From JALYUS01 sp038231255 (GTDB lineage Bacteria > Chloroflexota > Chloroflexia > Thermomicrobiales > JALYUS01): 64,000 nt of DNA. The stretch's first letter is position 1, and each line of letters starts with the position of its first letter. Both the position numbers and the translations under genes were made by a program. Under the pieces are notes generated by a model, which saw nothing but the letters and a program-made list of their open reading frames with translations, was not told the DNA's origin and made no database searches. Below, piece by piece: positions 51,891 to 61,489 of this stretch. The stretch is from positions 7,353 to 71,352 of the forward strand of contig JBBRLR010000012.1 in the NCBI GenBank assembly GCA_038231255.1, in the 5' to 3' direction.

Positions 51891-53364
51891 CGTGACAGTG
51901 GACACTGCCGTGCGCACCGATACTCATAGCGCCGACACAGGGCAGTCTCGGCGAGGAACGGCGCGCCGCCTCAATCGGGGTCTGCTCGCGTTAATTATCC
52001 TTTATCTCTGCTCCTTGCCGTTCGTCGCGCACCGCATGACCGCGTCGGACGCGATTGAATATTACTCATATGATCGGTCGCTGTATTTCGATCACGACCT
52101 CGATTTCACGAACGACTATCAGGGATTCTATGACCGCAATCCGAAGGGGTTAGCGAACTTCAAAGCGGGATTCATCGACAAGCGCAATCCGTCCGGGCAT
52201 GCAATCAACAATGGCCCGATCGGTTCGGCGATCCTGTGGGCGCCGTTCTTCCTTGCGGGCGACGCTGCAGCGCGTGCACTGCACGGCATGGGAGCCAGGA
52301 TTGCGCCCGACGGGTTCAGCCTCCCGTATATCTGGTCGGTCTCGCTCGGCTCCGCGCTATACGCGGGTGCGGCGCTCATCCTCACTTATCTGTTAGCCCG
52401 TGCGATCACGGATCGGACGGCGGCATTCTGGGCATCGCTCGTCATCTGGCTCGGCACCCCGGCGCTCTTCTACAGCCATCTCGCGCCGACCTATGCGCAC
52501 GCCACCTCGTGGTTCGCGGTCTCCGCCTTCCTTGTCGTCTGGTTCCGCGCGCGCGCGGGGCGTTCGTGGCGCGCGTGGGCGGCGCTCGGCGCGCTCGGTG
52601 GGCTGGTCGCGATGGTGCGGGAACAGGACGCGGTTTTTCTGCTCGTGCCGGCGGTGGACGAACTGCTGCGCCTCGCCCCCGGCGTACGCCGCCCGGATCG
52701 AACGTGGTTGCACAATGTCGGTACAACGGCGCTCGGTGGGATCGTCATGGTATGCTGCGCGGTCGTGACGTTCACGCCGCAGTTGCTCGTCTATCGCACG
52801 CTCAACGGTAACTTCCGGCCATCCTCGGAAGTGTCAGATAAGTTGCATTGGAACGCACCGAACGCCCTTCGGGTGCTGTTCGATCCGGGGCACGGCTTGT
52901 TCCTTTGGACGCCAATTCTGCTGCTCGCGATCTTCGGCCTCGGCCTGCTGATCCAGCGCGATTATCGGCTCGGTCTTTCCCTCGCGGTCGGCTTTGTGAT
53001 GACGTTGTACCTCAACGGAGCATTCCAGACCTGGACGACCGCCGGCGCATTCGGCGCGCGGCGCTTCATTGTGTGCAGCCCGATTTTCGCGATCGGTCTC
53101 GCGGAACTGTTCCGCCGATACGGCGAGCGCACCGACGGAGAAAACGCCGCGATCCGGGCCTGGGTACCAGTCATCGTCACGCTGGCAATCCTGTGGAATG
53201 GGGGCTTGATTCTGCAATACGTGAGGTTGGATATGGATCGCCAGCAACTTGATTGGCCGCGTGTTCTGACCAATCAGTTCACCGTCGTGCCGCGCCATAT
53301 GATCGGCGATCTTTGGCGGATGATCCGCAATCCCGGATCGTTCTATCAGGGCGGTGCATCGTGA
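51883..53364 (+). CDS. multi-pass membrane protein of the glycan locus (possible GT-C transferase)
   Basis: 493 residues with about eleven membrane helices. The first extracytoplasmic loop is polar with acidic pairs (TASDAIEYYSYDRSLYFDHDLDFTND), reminiscent of GT-C transferases such as PMT-like or ArnT-like enzymes, though no family is firmly recognised. Also seen: GHAINNGPIGSAILWAPFF and WLGTPALFYSHLAPTYAHA. The GTG start overlaps the previous stop by eight bases. In a locus without a polymerase it could be a sugar transferase or ligase; that is inference. Confidence 0.75.
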   Translation: MNDVTVDTAVRTDTHSADTGQSRRGTARRLNRGLLALIILYLCSLPFVAHRMTASDAIEYYSYDRSLYFDHDLDFTNDYQGFYDRNPKGLANFKAGFIDKRNPSGHAINNGPIGSAILWAPFFLAGDAAARALHGMGARIAPDGFSLPYIWSVSLGSALYAGAALILTYLLARAITDRTAAFWASLVIWLGTPALFYSHLAPTYAHATSWFAVSAFLVVWFRARAGRSWRAWAALGALGGLVAMVREQDAVFLLVPAVDELLRLAPGVRRPDRTWLHNVGTTALGGIVMVCCAVVTFTPQLLVYRTLNGNFRPSSEVSDKLHWNAPNALRVLFDPGHGLFLWTPILLLAIFGLGLLIQRDYRLGLSLAVGFVMTLYLNGAFQTWTTAGAFGARRFIVCSPIFAIGLAELFRRYGERTDGENAAIRAWVPVIVTLAILWNGGLILQYVRLDMDRQQLDWPRVLTNQFTVVPRHMIGDLWRMIRNPGSFYQGGAS

Positions 53365-54077
53365 CCACTCGCGATACGACCGTTCGCACTTCCTCGCGCT
53401 ACGATGACGATTATTTCCGCGTCCAGCGGGAGAAGTCGGCGGAAAAAGTTGGTTGGGAATACACCCGCCTCCTCGCGATGGGCGGTGTGCGGTTACCTAC
53501 CGATGCAGTTGTCCTCGACGCGGCGTGCGGCGCGGCCCCCGGTCTCCGCTTTTTCGATCGCGATCATCGGGCGGCACTCGTCATTGGCCTCGATGTCGCC
53601 TCCGCCGCCCTGCGCGCGGCGCGTCAGATGCTGCCCCATGCCCAACTCGTGCAGGCCGATCTCGACCGCCCGTTGCCCTTCGCCGACGCGTCGTTCGATC
53701 TGATTATCCTCCGGGAGGCGATTGAGCACGTCGAAGATGGCGCAGCGACGCTTGCCGCCTGCCGCCGCATTTTGCGCCCCGGCGGCTGCCTCGCGCTGAC
53801 GACACCAAACCGCTGGGACGCGCGCCGCCCGCTCTTTCGCATCACTCACCGCGTCTGGAGCGGCGAGGCGGACCCAACCCACACCCACATCTATGCGCCG
53901 TCCGAAATGCGCGCGGCCTTGCAGCAGGTCGGATTTGCCCGCGTGCGCGTGCGAACCGGCTTCAAGCCGATACTGCGCGTCGGCGGCAATCGCCTCCCCG
54001 TCCGCGTGGCGCTTCCATACCCGCCGCTCGTCGGCAATGGTATCGTCGCCTTCGGCTGGCAGGGAGGCGTCCGATGA
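53361..54077 (+). CDS. SAM-dependent methyltransferase (glycan locus)
   Basis: 238 residues, class I. VVLDAACGAAPGLRFF, IGLDVASAALRAAR, DLDRPLPFADASFDLIILREAIEHVEDG and LRPGGCLALTTPN. The start GTG overlaps the previous stop (GTGA). Typical of enzymes methylating glycans or small molecules. Longer N-terminal reading is open but without support. Confidence 0.87.
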   Translation: MTTRDTTVRTSSRYDDDYFRVQREKSAEKVGWEYTRLLAMGGVRLPTDAVVLDAACGAAPGLRFFDRDHRAALVIGLDVASAALRAARQMLPHAQLVQADLDRPLPFADASFDLIILREAIEHVEDGAATLAACRRILRPGGCLALTTPNRWDARRPLFRITHRVWSGEADPTHTHIYAPSEMRAALQQVGFARVRVRTGFKPILRVGGNRLPVRVALPYPPLVGNGIVAFGWQGGVR

Positions 54078-55129
54078 TTTCACCCTGGCTGCTCGCCGCG
54101 CTCCGCTGCCCGATCTGCGTACAGGAGCGCGCGAGAAACGATTCCGGTCGCCTGATGCGCGGCGGCAACAACCTCGTCTGTGACATATGCTCCGCCCAGT
54201 ATCCGGTGCTAGAGGGATATGTTGATATTCGCCCGCGCGCGGGGCTGGACGGCAAGCAGACGGTCTACAATGATCCGACGGCCGATCTCGATGATCCTGT
54301 GATCCGCGATCCCGTCCTTTCCGCCGGGGTGCGCCAACGCGTCCTCCGCTTGCTCCTCCGGCCCCAGCGCACGGATGCATTGCTCGAAATCGGGTGCGGC
54401 AATGGGAAATTCGCCTATTGGAATCGCGCCGCCGTGGCGCACATCGTCGGCCTCGACCCGGCCGCCCGATTCGCGCCGGAGGCGGTCGCGACGATTGATC
54501 TCGTTCAGGGCGATGCGCGGGCGCTGCCGTTCGCGCCCGGCACATTCGATGGCGCGTACACCGTTGATGTCTTCGAACACCTCGATTTGCCCGGTGTGCG
54601 GGCGCATCTTCGCGAAACACGGCGTGTCCTGCGTGCGACGGGCGCGTACTTCTGTTTCTCCAATACGCGCGAGCGTTCCTGGCTCAATTACCTCATTGAT
54701 CCGGGGCGTCGCCTCGCGGAGTCGCTGCATCGGGCAGGACTCGTTGATCGCACGCGCGACCATCTGCGCAAGGGCGACCATGTCAAAGCCGTCGAAACAA
54801 CGTCCGCGCTCGAACGCGAACTGACGGATGGCGGGTTCGGGGTGGCGCATCTCTGGTTCCTCAATCCTGTAATCGCCACCTGCGTCGAGACGCTCGGATT
54901 TGCGCTGATCGAGAGGCGTTTGTCGCGCGGGCGAGGCGTCGGTGCGGAGCGCCCCCGCTCCGTCAAGAGCCAGACGACGGAGAGCGTACGGGACAACGCC
55001 GCGCGCAAGCCGCTCGTTCGCTTCCTCCTACGCGTCGCGACCGCGCTGCTGATGCTCGATGTCGCGTTTTTTCGCGGTATTCGTACCGGACCGTTCTTTC
55101 TGCTCGCCCGGCCAACGCCGCGCGTATGA
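54074..55129 (+). CDS. SAM-dependent methyltransferase with an N-terminal zinc-ribbon-like segment
   Basis: 351 residues. The first 50 carry two CPIC/CDIC cysteine pairs (RCPICVQE and LVCDICSAQYPVLEG), a Trm112-like zinc ribbon. The methyltransferase follows with LLEIGCGNGKFA, VGLDPAARFAP, FDGAYTVDVFEHLDLPG. A basic C-terminal tail ends in a hydrophobic segment (LRVATALLMLDVAFF), perhaps a membrane anchor. ATGA overlap with the previous gene. Confidence 0.85.
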   Translation: MISPWLLAALRCPICVQERARNDSGRLMRGGNNLVCDICSAQYPVLEGYVDIRPRAGLDGKQTVYNDPTADLDDPVIRDPVLSAGVRQRVLRLLLRPQRTDALLEIGCGNGKFAYWNRAAVAHIVGLDPAARFAPEAVATIDLVQGDARALPFAPGTFDGAYTVDVFEHLDLPGVRAHLRETRRVLRATGAYFCFSNTRERSWLNYLIDPGRRLAESLHRAGLVDRTRDHLRKGDHVKAVETTSALERELTDGGFGVAHLWFLNPVIATCVETLGFALIERRLSRGRGVGAERPRSVKSQTTESVRDNAARKPLVRFLLRVATALLMLDVAFFRGIRTGPFFLLARPTPRV

Positions 55130-56298
55130 AGGTCCTGTATTGCGCGCTCGCGATTGATCTTGGCGGCGCCCACGGCGGCGCGACGCACGCGACCGAAGTG
55201 GCGAACGGCCTCGCCGATCTCGGTCACGATCTCTGGCTGGTCGGCGGCGGGCATCCGCCGCTGCGGGATCATGCACGCATCCGTGGACGCGTCACCCTCG
55301 TGCCAACGCCGCCGAAACTCGCGTGGATGAATACTCCCCGCGTCCGCAGGATCGTGAACGAGTGGCGACCGGACATTGTTATCGAACGCTTTTACACCTT
55401 CGCGGGCGGCGGCATCATCGCCGCACACAAGCGCGGAATCCCGACGATCCTCGAAGTGAATGCACCGGTCTACGATCCGCCCGGCGCGCCGAAAGACCGG
55501 ATAGACCGCGCCACCGGTGGCATGATGCGGCACTGGGCGACGCAGCAGTGCCGATGGGCGGGCCGCATCGTCACACCGATCCCGACAACGGTGCCGCATG
55601 ACGTTCGCGCGAAAGTCGTCCCGCTCCAATGGGGTGCAAACGTGCATCATTTCGATCCCGCGCGGTATCCACGAACCGGGGGCGATGCGCGCGAGATACG
55701 GCGACGCTACGGGATTCCGGCAGACGCTCCCGTTATCGTTTTCGTCGGCAGTTTTCGTGCGTGGCACGGCGCGGCAGAGGCGATTCGCGCCTTCCGCGTG
55801 GTTCAGGAGCAGATCGCTGATGCGTATTTGCTGCTCGTGGGCGACGGCCCGGAGCGAGCGACACTCGAACAGTCAGTCCGCGATCACCCGGCTCACACCA
55901 TCGTCTTCACGGGTGCGGTGCCGTATCGGGACGTACCGCGCTATCTAGCGATCGCCGATATCGCGGTCGCGCCGTTCGTCCCGTCGCTCCACCGACCGCT
56001 CCAGCATTTCGGCTTCTACTGGTCACCCCTCAAAATCTTCGAGGCGATGGCGATGGCGATTCCCGTCGTGACGACTGCCGTGGCTCCATTGACGGAGATT
56101 GTGCGCGGCGCGGGTATCGCGGTACCCGAACGCGACGGTGCGGCGCTCGCGGGCGCGCTGACGGCATTGCTGCGCGACCCGCACCGGCGCGCCGCGATGG
56201 GCGCAGAAGGGCGCGCCCGCGTCATTTCCGCATGGTCGTGGGAGGCGCATTGTCGCCATCTTGACGGGATCATGACCGCATTGGTCGGCGGCACATGA
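55126..56298 (+). CDS. GT4-family glycosyltransferase 5
   Basis: 390 residues. Opens KVLYCALAIDLGGAHGGATHA; donor domain with IVFVGSFRAWHGAAEAIRAF and YWSPLKIFEAMAMAIPVVT. ATGA overlap on both sides. Subgroup like gene 4. Substrate unknown. Confidence 0.9.
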   Translation: MKVLYCALAIDLGGAHGGATHATEVANGLADLGHDLWLVGGGHPPLRDHARIRGRVTLVPTPPKLAWMNTPRVRRIVNEWRPDIVIERFYTFAGGGIIAAHKRGIPTILEVNAPVYDPPGAPKDRIDRATGGMMRHWATQQCRWAGRIVTPIPTTVPHDVRAKVVPLQWGANVHHFDPARYPRTGGDAREIRRRYGIPADAPVIVFVGSFRAWHGAAEAIRAFRVVQEQIADAYLLLVGDGPERATLEQSVRDHPAHTIVFTGAVPYRDVPRYLAIADIAVAPFVPSLHRPLQHFGFYWSPLKIFEAMAMAIPVVTTAVAPLTEIVRGAGIAVPERDGAALAGALTALLRDPHRRAAMGAEGRARVISAWSWEAHCRHLDGIMTALVGGT

Positions 56299-57536
56299 CG
56301 CGCCGATTGCGCGTCCTGTTTATCACCGATGCTTTCCCGCCCGATGCATACGGCAGCGGGTGGAGCACCTACCATCTCGCGCGCGGGCTGCGCGCCGAGG
56401 GGCACGAGGTCCGCGTCGTCGTCGCGACACCGACGCACCAGATCGTCGCGACGACCTACGACGCATTGCCTGTCTGGCAGGCCAAATCGGGCGCACGCCT
56501 GGTCAATTCCGCACGCTTCGCGGTCACGGGGCTTGGCTCCGGACGGATCGTGCGTCGGCTGATCCGCGCGTGGCCTCCAGATATCATCCACGCGCAACAC
56601 ATCAACGCGATGCTTGTCGCGGGCCATGTCGCGGGCGCGATACCGCTGATCGTCACCGTACGCGATCACTGGCCCGTTTGTTTCTACGGCACCGCCCTCG
56701 CTTCGACGCCGTGCCCCGGCTGCCTCCACGGAACGTTATCCGTATGCAACCCGAATCGCGGCTCGACCGATGCACCGAAGCCGATGCACTTCCTGAAGCG
56801 CGAGGTGATGCGCGGCCTGTTGCGGCAGCGCCAGCATATCCTGTCGAAAGCGGCCGGTGTCATCGCAGCGAGCGACGCGATGCACCAGGAACTCGTCTCC
56901 CTCGTGCCGCCATCGCGTTTGCACACGATCCCGAACGCGGTTGATCTTTCACTTTTCACCGGTGACGATGGCAGCGGCGGCGATCTGCCGGATCGTTTTT
57001 TCCTTTACGTCGGCAAGCTCGCCGCCCACAAGGGAGCGGACCTGCTCGCGGACATCGCGGCCCGGCTCGGCCCCGGCGCGCCGCCGATTCTTGTCGTCGG
57101 CGACGGCCCATTGGAAGCGTCGCTCCGCGCGATGGCGAATGGCGGCCTCCGCGTTCTAGGTCGCCGATCGAACGAGGAGGTTATCGCCCTGATGCGGCGG
57201 GCAATCGCCGTCATCACACCCGCGCGCTGGCCCGAACCGTTAAGCCGGACCCATCTCGAAGCGCTTGCCGCCGGTTGCCCGATTGTCGCGACCGACACTG
57301 GCGGCACGCGCGAGGTCGTCGCGGACGGCGTCACCGGCTTTCTCACTGCAGTCGAGGATGGAGAGACGATGGCGCGTCGGCTACGCGAACTCGCGGACGA
57401 TACCGCATTGCGGTCGCAAATGTCGGACGCATCGCGCGCGCGCGCCGAGCGTCTTTTCGGCCTCGAAGCGATTACCGCGCGGCATCTCTCCGTCTATCGG
57501 GCCGCGCTGGCGGCCAGTAGCGACGCAACGGGCTGA
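56295..57536 (+). CDS. GT4-family glycosyltransferase 6
   Basis: 413 residues. RVLFITDAFPPDAYGSGWST at the start; FLYVGKLAAHKGADLLADIA and EPLSRTHLEALAAGCPIVA in the donor domain. The middle holds a cysteine group (CFYG, CPGCLHG, CNPNRG) seen in a subset of GT4 enzymes. Last gene of the locus. It is followed by the convergent ATL gene without an evident terminator. Confidence 0.9.
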   Translation: MTRRLRVLFITDAFPPDAYGSGWSTYHLARGLRAEGHEVRVVVATPTHQIVATTYDALPVWQAKSGARLVNSARFAVTGLGSGRIVRRLIRAWPPDIIHAQHINAMLVAGHVAGAIPLIVTVRDHWPVCFYGTALASTPCPGCLHGTLSVCNPNRGSTDAPKPMHFLKREVMRGLLRQRQHILSKAAGVIAASDAMHQELVSLVPPSRLHTIPNAVDLSLFTGDDGSGGDLPDRFFLYVGKLAAHKGADLLADIAARLGPGAPPILVVGDGPLEASLRAMANGGLRVLGRRSNEEVIALMRRAIAVITPARWPEPLSRTHLEALAAGCPIVATDTGGTREVVADGVTGFLTAVEDGETMARRLRELADDTALRSQMSDASRARAERLFGLEAITARHLSVYRAALAASSDATG

Positions 57537-57566
57537 ATGGCGCGGCATACCAGACTTTTCGGAGGA

Positions 57567-58043
57567 CTACGATGAGCCGGGGCGAAGCTTGAATGGGCTG
57601 CTGAGGTCGCGACGCAAGGCTGTGGGCAAGTCATCCGACGGTCCGGGCAGGTCGGCGAATTCCATCGGCGCTCCGGCGAGGATACGCGCCAGATCATCAG
57701 CATCGAGGTCGGCGAGTGGGTCCCACGCGAAGCGCTTCATCACTACGCGGCCTTTGGCGTCGAACTCGACGCCCTCGGCGCGCAGAAGGCCCGCCATCGT
57801 ATCCGGGTGACCGAATGCCCACGCCCCGGTCAGCGCGCCCTCGCGGTTCACCACGCGATGTGCGGGCACCCGCGCTTCTGCCGGTGTGCCATTCATGATC
57901 CAGCCGATGAAGCGCGCGTGCCCCGGCATGCCAATCGCCGAGGCGAGCCATCCGTACGTCGTCACGCGCCCGGCCGGGCACATGCGAACCAGCGCGAAGA
58001 CCTCCGCGCGCGCGCGCGTTAGATCAAACGGCTTGTCGCTCAT
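57567..58043 (-). CDS. alkyltransferase-like protein (ATL, MGMT family without the active cysteine)
   Basis: 158 residues. It matches the DNA-binding domain of O6-alkylguanine transferases (ARAEVFALVRMCPAGRVTTYGWLA, ARFIGWIMNG), but the PCHR motif reads PAHRVV with Ala61 in place of the methyl-accepting Cys. Such ATLs bind O6-alkylguanine and call in nucleotide excision repair. It has a 50-residue C-terminal tail beyond the usual end. uvrC lies elsewhere in this window. Overlaps the upstream RNA methyltransferase by four bases (ATGA). Confidence 0.93.
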   Translation of the reverse strand: MSDKPFDLTRARAEVFALVRMCPAGRVTTYGWLASAIGMPGHARFIGWIMNGTPAEARVPAHRVVNREGALTGAWAFGHPDTMAGLLRAEGVEFDAKGRVVMKRFAWDPLADLDADDLARILAGAPMEFADLPGPSDDLPTALRRDLSSPFKLRPGSS

Positions 58044-59278
58044 CGCTTCTCCTCCCGTCGTGTCAGCACGGTCACGGTTTCGATGTGATGCGTCTGCGGA
58101 AAGAGATCAACCATCTGCACCGAATCAATCCGGTACGCCGCATGGAGTGCGCGGATGTCGCGTACGAGCGTCGCGACATCGCACGAAACATAGACAATGC
58201 GGCTGGGGCGGAGGCGCAAAAGCCCATCGAGAACACCGTTGCCGCAGCCCGCGCGCGGCGGGTCGAGCACAACCGCGTCCACGCGCTCGGCGAAGGTCGC
58301 CATGAAGCGTTCCGCTTTGTGAACATGCACGGCGATATTCTGGGTATCGGCGGCGACAGCATTGAAGCGGGCATCCGTACCCGCGATTGGCGCCTCCTCG
58401 ACCGCGACGACGCGGCGCGCGTGTGGTGCGGCGAGGATCGCGAACGCCCCGACCCCGGCATACAAATCCAGCACCGTCTCGTTGCCCGTGAGCGCCAAGC
58501 CCTCCAGCACGCAGCGCGCGAGGAGATCCGCCATGCTTTGTGCGGAACCATCCGGCCGCGTTTCCGGTCGCGTGTTCACCTGGAAGAATGCGCCGCCTGA
58601 CACCCTGAACCGCCGACCGAGAAGGGTATGGTACACCGTGCGACGTTCGCTCGCGCCGTAGGATGTCGCGGCCCCCGCGCCATCCGCGCGAATCGTCGTT
58701 TCACTCGACATTCCGGCAGCGCTGAGGCGAATCAACTCGCCGCTAATCGCTGGTTGGCTGATTGGGCAAAGGCTGATCGCCACGAGTTCCGCGCTGTGGA
58801 GGTGATGAAACGCCGGCTTGTCGTCCTCCGTTGGTTCAACGGTGATGACGTTACGGTACTGCCACGGATCCACCATCGCGAGCGGCACACGCATCGCTGT
58901 ATCCAGGGCCGCATCGCTCAACCGGAATGACCGCTGGAACTGCTCGCGCACAATTTGATTTTTTGCACGCACCTGTGCCGGATAATCGAGGAACTGCCAC
59001 TGGCAGCCACCACACGCGCCGAAATAGGGACAAAGCGGCGCGACGCGATCCGCTGACGGTTCGAGAACGTCCACGACGACAGCGCGCGCGAATGTCTTGC
59101 GCATTTCGACAATACGGGCGGAGACCAATTCGCCAAGTGCGGCGCCCTGTAGAAAGACAACGAGGTCGCTGTGCCGACCGACGGCGTCGCCGCCGTTCGC
59201 CATCGAAGTGGCGCGCAACGTGATCGTCGCGCCAACGCTGAGCGTGCTAGGCATGTTCATTCGATCCATCGCATTCAA
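58040..59278 (-). CDS. TrmA/RlmD-family RNA (uracil-C5-)-methyltransferase
   Basis: 412 residues. An N-terminal TRAM domain precedes a Fe-S cluster with Cys83, Cys89 and Cys92 (CPYFGACGGCQW) and CPISQ near 170. The SAM domain has VLDLYAGVGAFAILAAP and VVLDPPRAGCGNG, and the catalytic Cys is in YVSCDVATLVRDI. Family members make m5U in 23S rRNA or tRNA; which one is not clear from sequence. ATG at 59278 lacks a clear ribosome site. Other starts at 59269, 59260 and 59251 are possible. Confidence 0.94.
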   Translation of the reverse strand: MNAMDRMNMPSTLSVGATITLRATSMANGGDAVGRHSDLVVFLQGAALGELVSARIVEMRKTFARAVVVDVLEPSADRVAPLCPYFGACGGCQWQFLDYPAQVRAKNQIVREQFQRSFRLSDAALDTAMRVPLAMVDPWQYRNVITVEPTEDDKPAFHHLHSAELVAISLCPISQPAISGELIRLSAAGMSSETTIRADGAGAATSYGASERRTVYHTLLGRRFRVSGGAFFQVNTRPETRPDGSAQSMADLLARCVLEGLALTGNETVLDLYAGVGAFAILAAPHARRVVAVEEAPIAGTDARFNAVAADTQNIAVHVHKAERFMATFAERVDAVVLDPPRAGCGNGVLDGLLRLRPSRIVYVSCDVATLVRDIRALHAAYRIDSVQMVDLFPQTHHIETVTVLTRREEKR

Positions 59279-59286
59279 CCAGACAG

Positions 59287-59314
59287 AAAAGCGGGACCGG
59301 ATCGCTCCGGCCCC
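59287..59314 (-). terminator. probable terminator after ftsH
   Basis: Minus strand: GGGGCCGG, loop AGCGAT, CCGGTCCC, then GCTTTTC. An eight-pair stem with a short T run between ftsH and the RNA methyltransferase. Moderate strength. Confidence 0.6.
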
Positions 59315-59335
59315 ACATCGAACGTCCGAGGGGTA

Positions 59336-61324
59336 TTATGCCACGCCGGGCGCGTTGCGGAATCGTGGCGGTGGCGCTTGCCCGTTCGCGGAAGGCTTCG
59401 GCGCGGTCGGGTTCGGTTGCTGGCTCTGCGCCTTCTGCTCGGCGGCAAGAACCGCCGCCGCGACCGCGTCCTTCGCACGCTGCGGGATCACGTAACTCGG
59501 TGCGGGCTTCGGCTCCTGGAAGAACTCCTCGATCTCCGCGCCGTCCACCGTCTCTTTTTCCAGCAGCAGTGCGGAAATCTGGTGCAACTGCTCCATGTAC
59601 GTCGTCAGCACCTGCCGCGCCCGCTCGTATCCTTCCTCGACGAGTTTGCGCACTTCCTTGTCAATCTGGAAAGCGACATCATCCGAGTAATTGCGGTGCT
59701 CACCAATGTCGCGACCTAGGAAGACCATCTCTTCGCGCTTCCCGTATTGGATCGGCCCAAGCTCTTTGCTCATGCCGTACTCAGTCACCATCTTGCGTGC
59801 GAGATTAGTCACCTGCTCGATATCGTTCGACGCGCCGGTGCTGACTTCCTGGAAAACCAACTCCTCTGTCACATGCCCACCGAGCGCATAGGCGAGGCGA
59901 TCCTTGAACTGCGCTTTGGTCCAGAAGAAGCGATCTTCGTCCGGCAGGATGCGCGTATATCCGCCCATCATCCCACGTGCGACGATGCTGATCTTGTGTA
60001 CCGGATCGGCGTTTGCCAGGACGCGTGCCACAAGCGCGTGCCCCGCCTCGTGATACGCCGTCATGATCCGCTCGCGCTCGCTGATCAGGCGGCTCTTACG
60101 CTGCGGCCCGGCGATCACCCGGTCAATCGCCTCGGCGACCTCGTCACGACCGATGACTTTCAGATTCCGGCGCGCCGCAAGGATCGCCGCCTCATTGACA
60201 AGGTTTTCGAGGTCTGCGCCGGAGAATCCGGGCGTTTGGCGTGCGATCTCTTCGAGCGTCACGGTGTCATCCATCGGCTTGCCGCGCGTATGCACTTCGA
60301 GGATCGCCTGCCGACCGCGAATATCGGGGTTGTCGAGGATCACCTGACGGTCGAACCGCCCCGGCCGCAACAATGCGGGATCGAGCACATCGGGGCGGTT
60401 CGTCGCCGCAATCACGATGATGTTCGTGCTACTGTCGAAGCCGTCCATCTCGACGAGAATTTGATTAAGCGTCTGCTCGCGCTCGTCGTGGCTACCGCCG
60501 AGGCCCGCGCCGCGCTGGCGACCGACCGCGTCAATCTCATCCACGAAGATGATGCAGGGTGCATTCCGCTTCGCTTGGTCGAACAGATCGCGAACGCGCG
60601 ACGCGCCGACACCGACGAACATCTCCACGAACTCCGAGCCGGAGATCGAGAAGAAGGGCACGCCCGCCTCGCCGGCCACGGCGCGGGAAAGCAGCGTCTT
60701 GCCGGTACCGGGCGGGCCAACGAGTAGCACGCCGCGCGGGATGCGCGCGCCGAGTGCCGCAAACTTATCCGGGTACTTCAGGAACTCGACGACCTCGGCC
60801 AGCTCCTGCTTCGCCTCCTCAACGCCCGCCACATCGGTGAAGGTCACCGAGGGGCGATTGCCGGTGAACATCCGGGCGCGGCTCTTGCCGAATGACATCG
60901 CCTGATTGTTCGAACCTTGCGCCTGCCGCATCATGAAGACGAGGATGCCGACCAAAAAGAGCGTTGGCAGGAGGAAGCCGAGCGTCCCGAGCAAACTGCC
61001 CCACTGACTCGACCCCTTCGCGGCGATCGCGGGGAATTGCTCGGGCGGGATGCCATTGTCCTTCAGAATCTCGTAAATCGTGCTATTGTCCGGCAATCGC
61101 ACGTTCTTTTTGGCGCCATCGCGCTGCTCCACCTCGGCATTGCTGCTGCCGTTGGTGGTCGTGATCTTGGTAATCTGGCCTTGTTTGACAAGGGAAACGA
61201 CGGCGCCGATGTCAATTGACTTGCTTTGACCGGGACTTTGTACGACCGTAAACCAGAGTGCGATGACCGCGACGATGATAATCAGGTACACGAGGCTGTT
61301 TTTCAGCCACTTGTTTTCACTCAT
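59336..61324 (-). CDS. ftsH: ATP-dependent zinc metalloprotease FtsH
   Basis: Membrane-anchored AAA+ protease. 662 residues: membrane helices at about 9-29 and 112-132, Walker A GPPGTGKT (203-210), Walker B IIFVDEID (257-264), SRH around ATNRPDVLDPALLRPGRFDR, and the zinc motif HEAGH (424-428) with its third ligand in a later Asp-containing helix (GASNDIEQVTNLA). A proline-rich tail ends the protein. GGAGG lies upstream of the ATG. Follows hpt and tilS, the usual tilS-hpt-ftsH order. Confidence 0.98.
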   Translation of the reverse strand: MSENKWLKNSLVYLIIIVAVIALWFTVVQSPGQSKSIDIGAVVSLVKQGQITKITTTNGSSNAEVEQRDGAKKNVRLPDNSTIYEILKDNGIPPEQFPAIAAKGSSQWGSLLGTLGFLLPTLFLVGILVFMMRQAQGSNNQAMSFGKSRARMFTGNRPSVTFTDVAGVEEAKQELAEVVEFLKYPDKFAALGARIPRGVLLVGPPGTGKTLLSRAVAGEAGVPFFSISGSEFVEMFVGVGASRVRDLFDQAKRNAPCIIFVDEIDAVGRQRGAGLGGSHDEREQTLNQILVEMDGFDSSTNIIVIAATNRPDVLDPALLRPGRFDRQVILDNPDIRGRQAILEVHTRGKPMDDTVTLEEIARQTPGFSGADLENLVNEAAILAARRNLKVIGRDEVAEAIDRVIAGPQRKSRLISERERIMTAYHEAGHALVARVLANADPVHKISIVARGMMGGYTRILPDEDRFFWTKAQFKDRLAYALGGHVTEELVFQEVSTGASNDIEQVTNLARKMVTEYGMSKELGPIQYGKREEMVFLGRDIGEHRNYSDDVAFQIDKEVRKLVEEGYERARQVLTTYMEQLHQISALLLEKETVDGAEIEEFFQEPKPAPSYVIPQRAKDAVAAAVLAAEQKAQSQQPNPTAPKPSANGQAPPPRFRNAPGVA

Positions 61325-61412
61325 TCACGAGCCTCCGGCGCCGCAGCGCTGCGTGGAAAGGGAATTCCTGCGAGCCGAGCGGCAGTCGTTCGCAACGGCC
61401 GCACGTCTTCGT

Positions 61413-61421
61413 ATTCTATCA
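61413..61421 (-). promoter_or_regulatory. candidate extended -10 promoter of ftsH
   Basis: Minus strand: TGA followed by TAGAAT (61418 to 61413) in the 165-base gap between hpt and ftsH. No clear -35. FtsH may thus have its own promoter in addition to read-through. Confidence 0.4.
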
Positions 61422-61489
61422 TACGCGTGCGAGCCCGAAAATGTGACTGTTGCGCGCGAAATCGGTTCGCCGAATGGCGCTTCAGCGAT

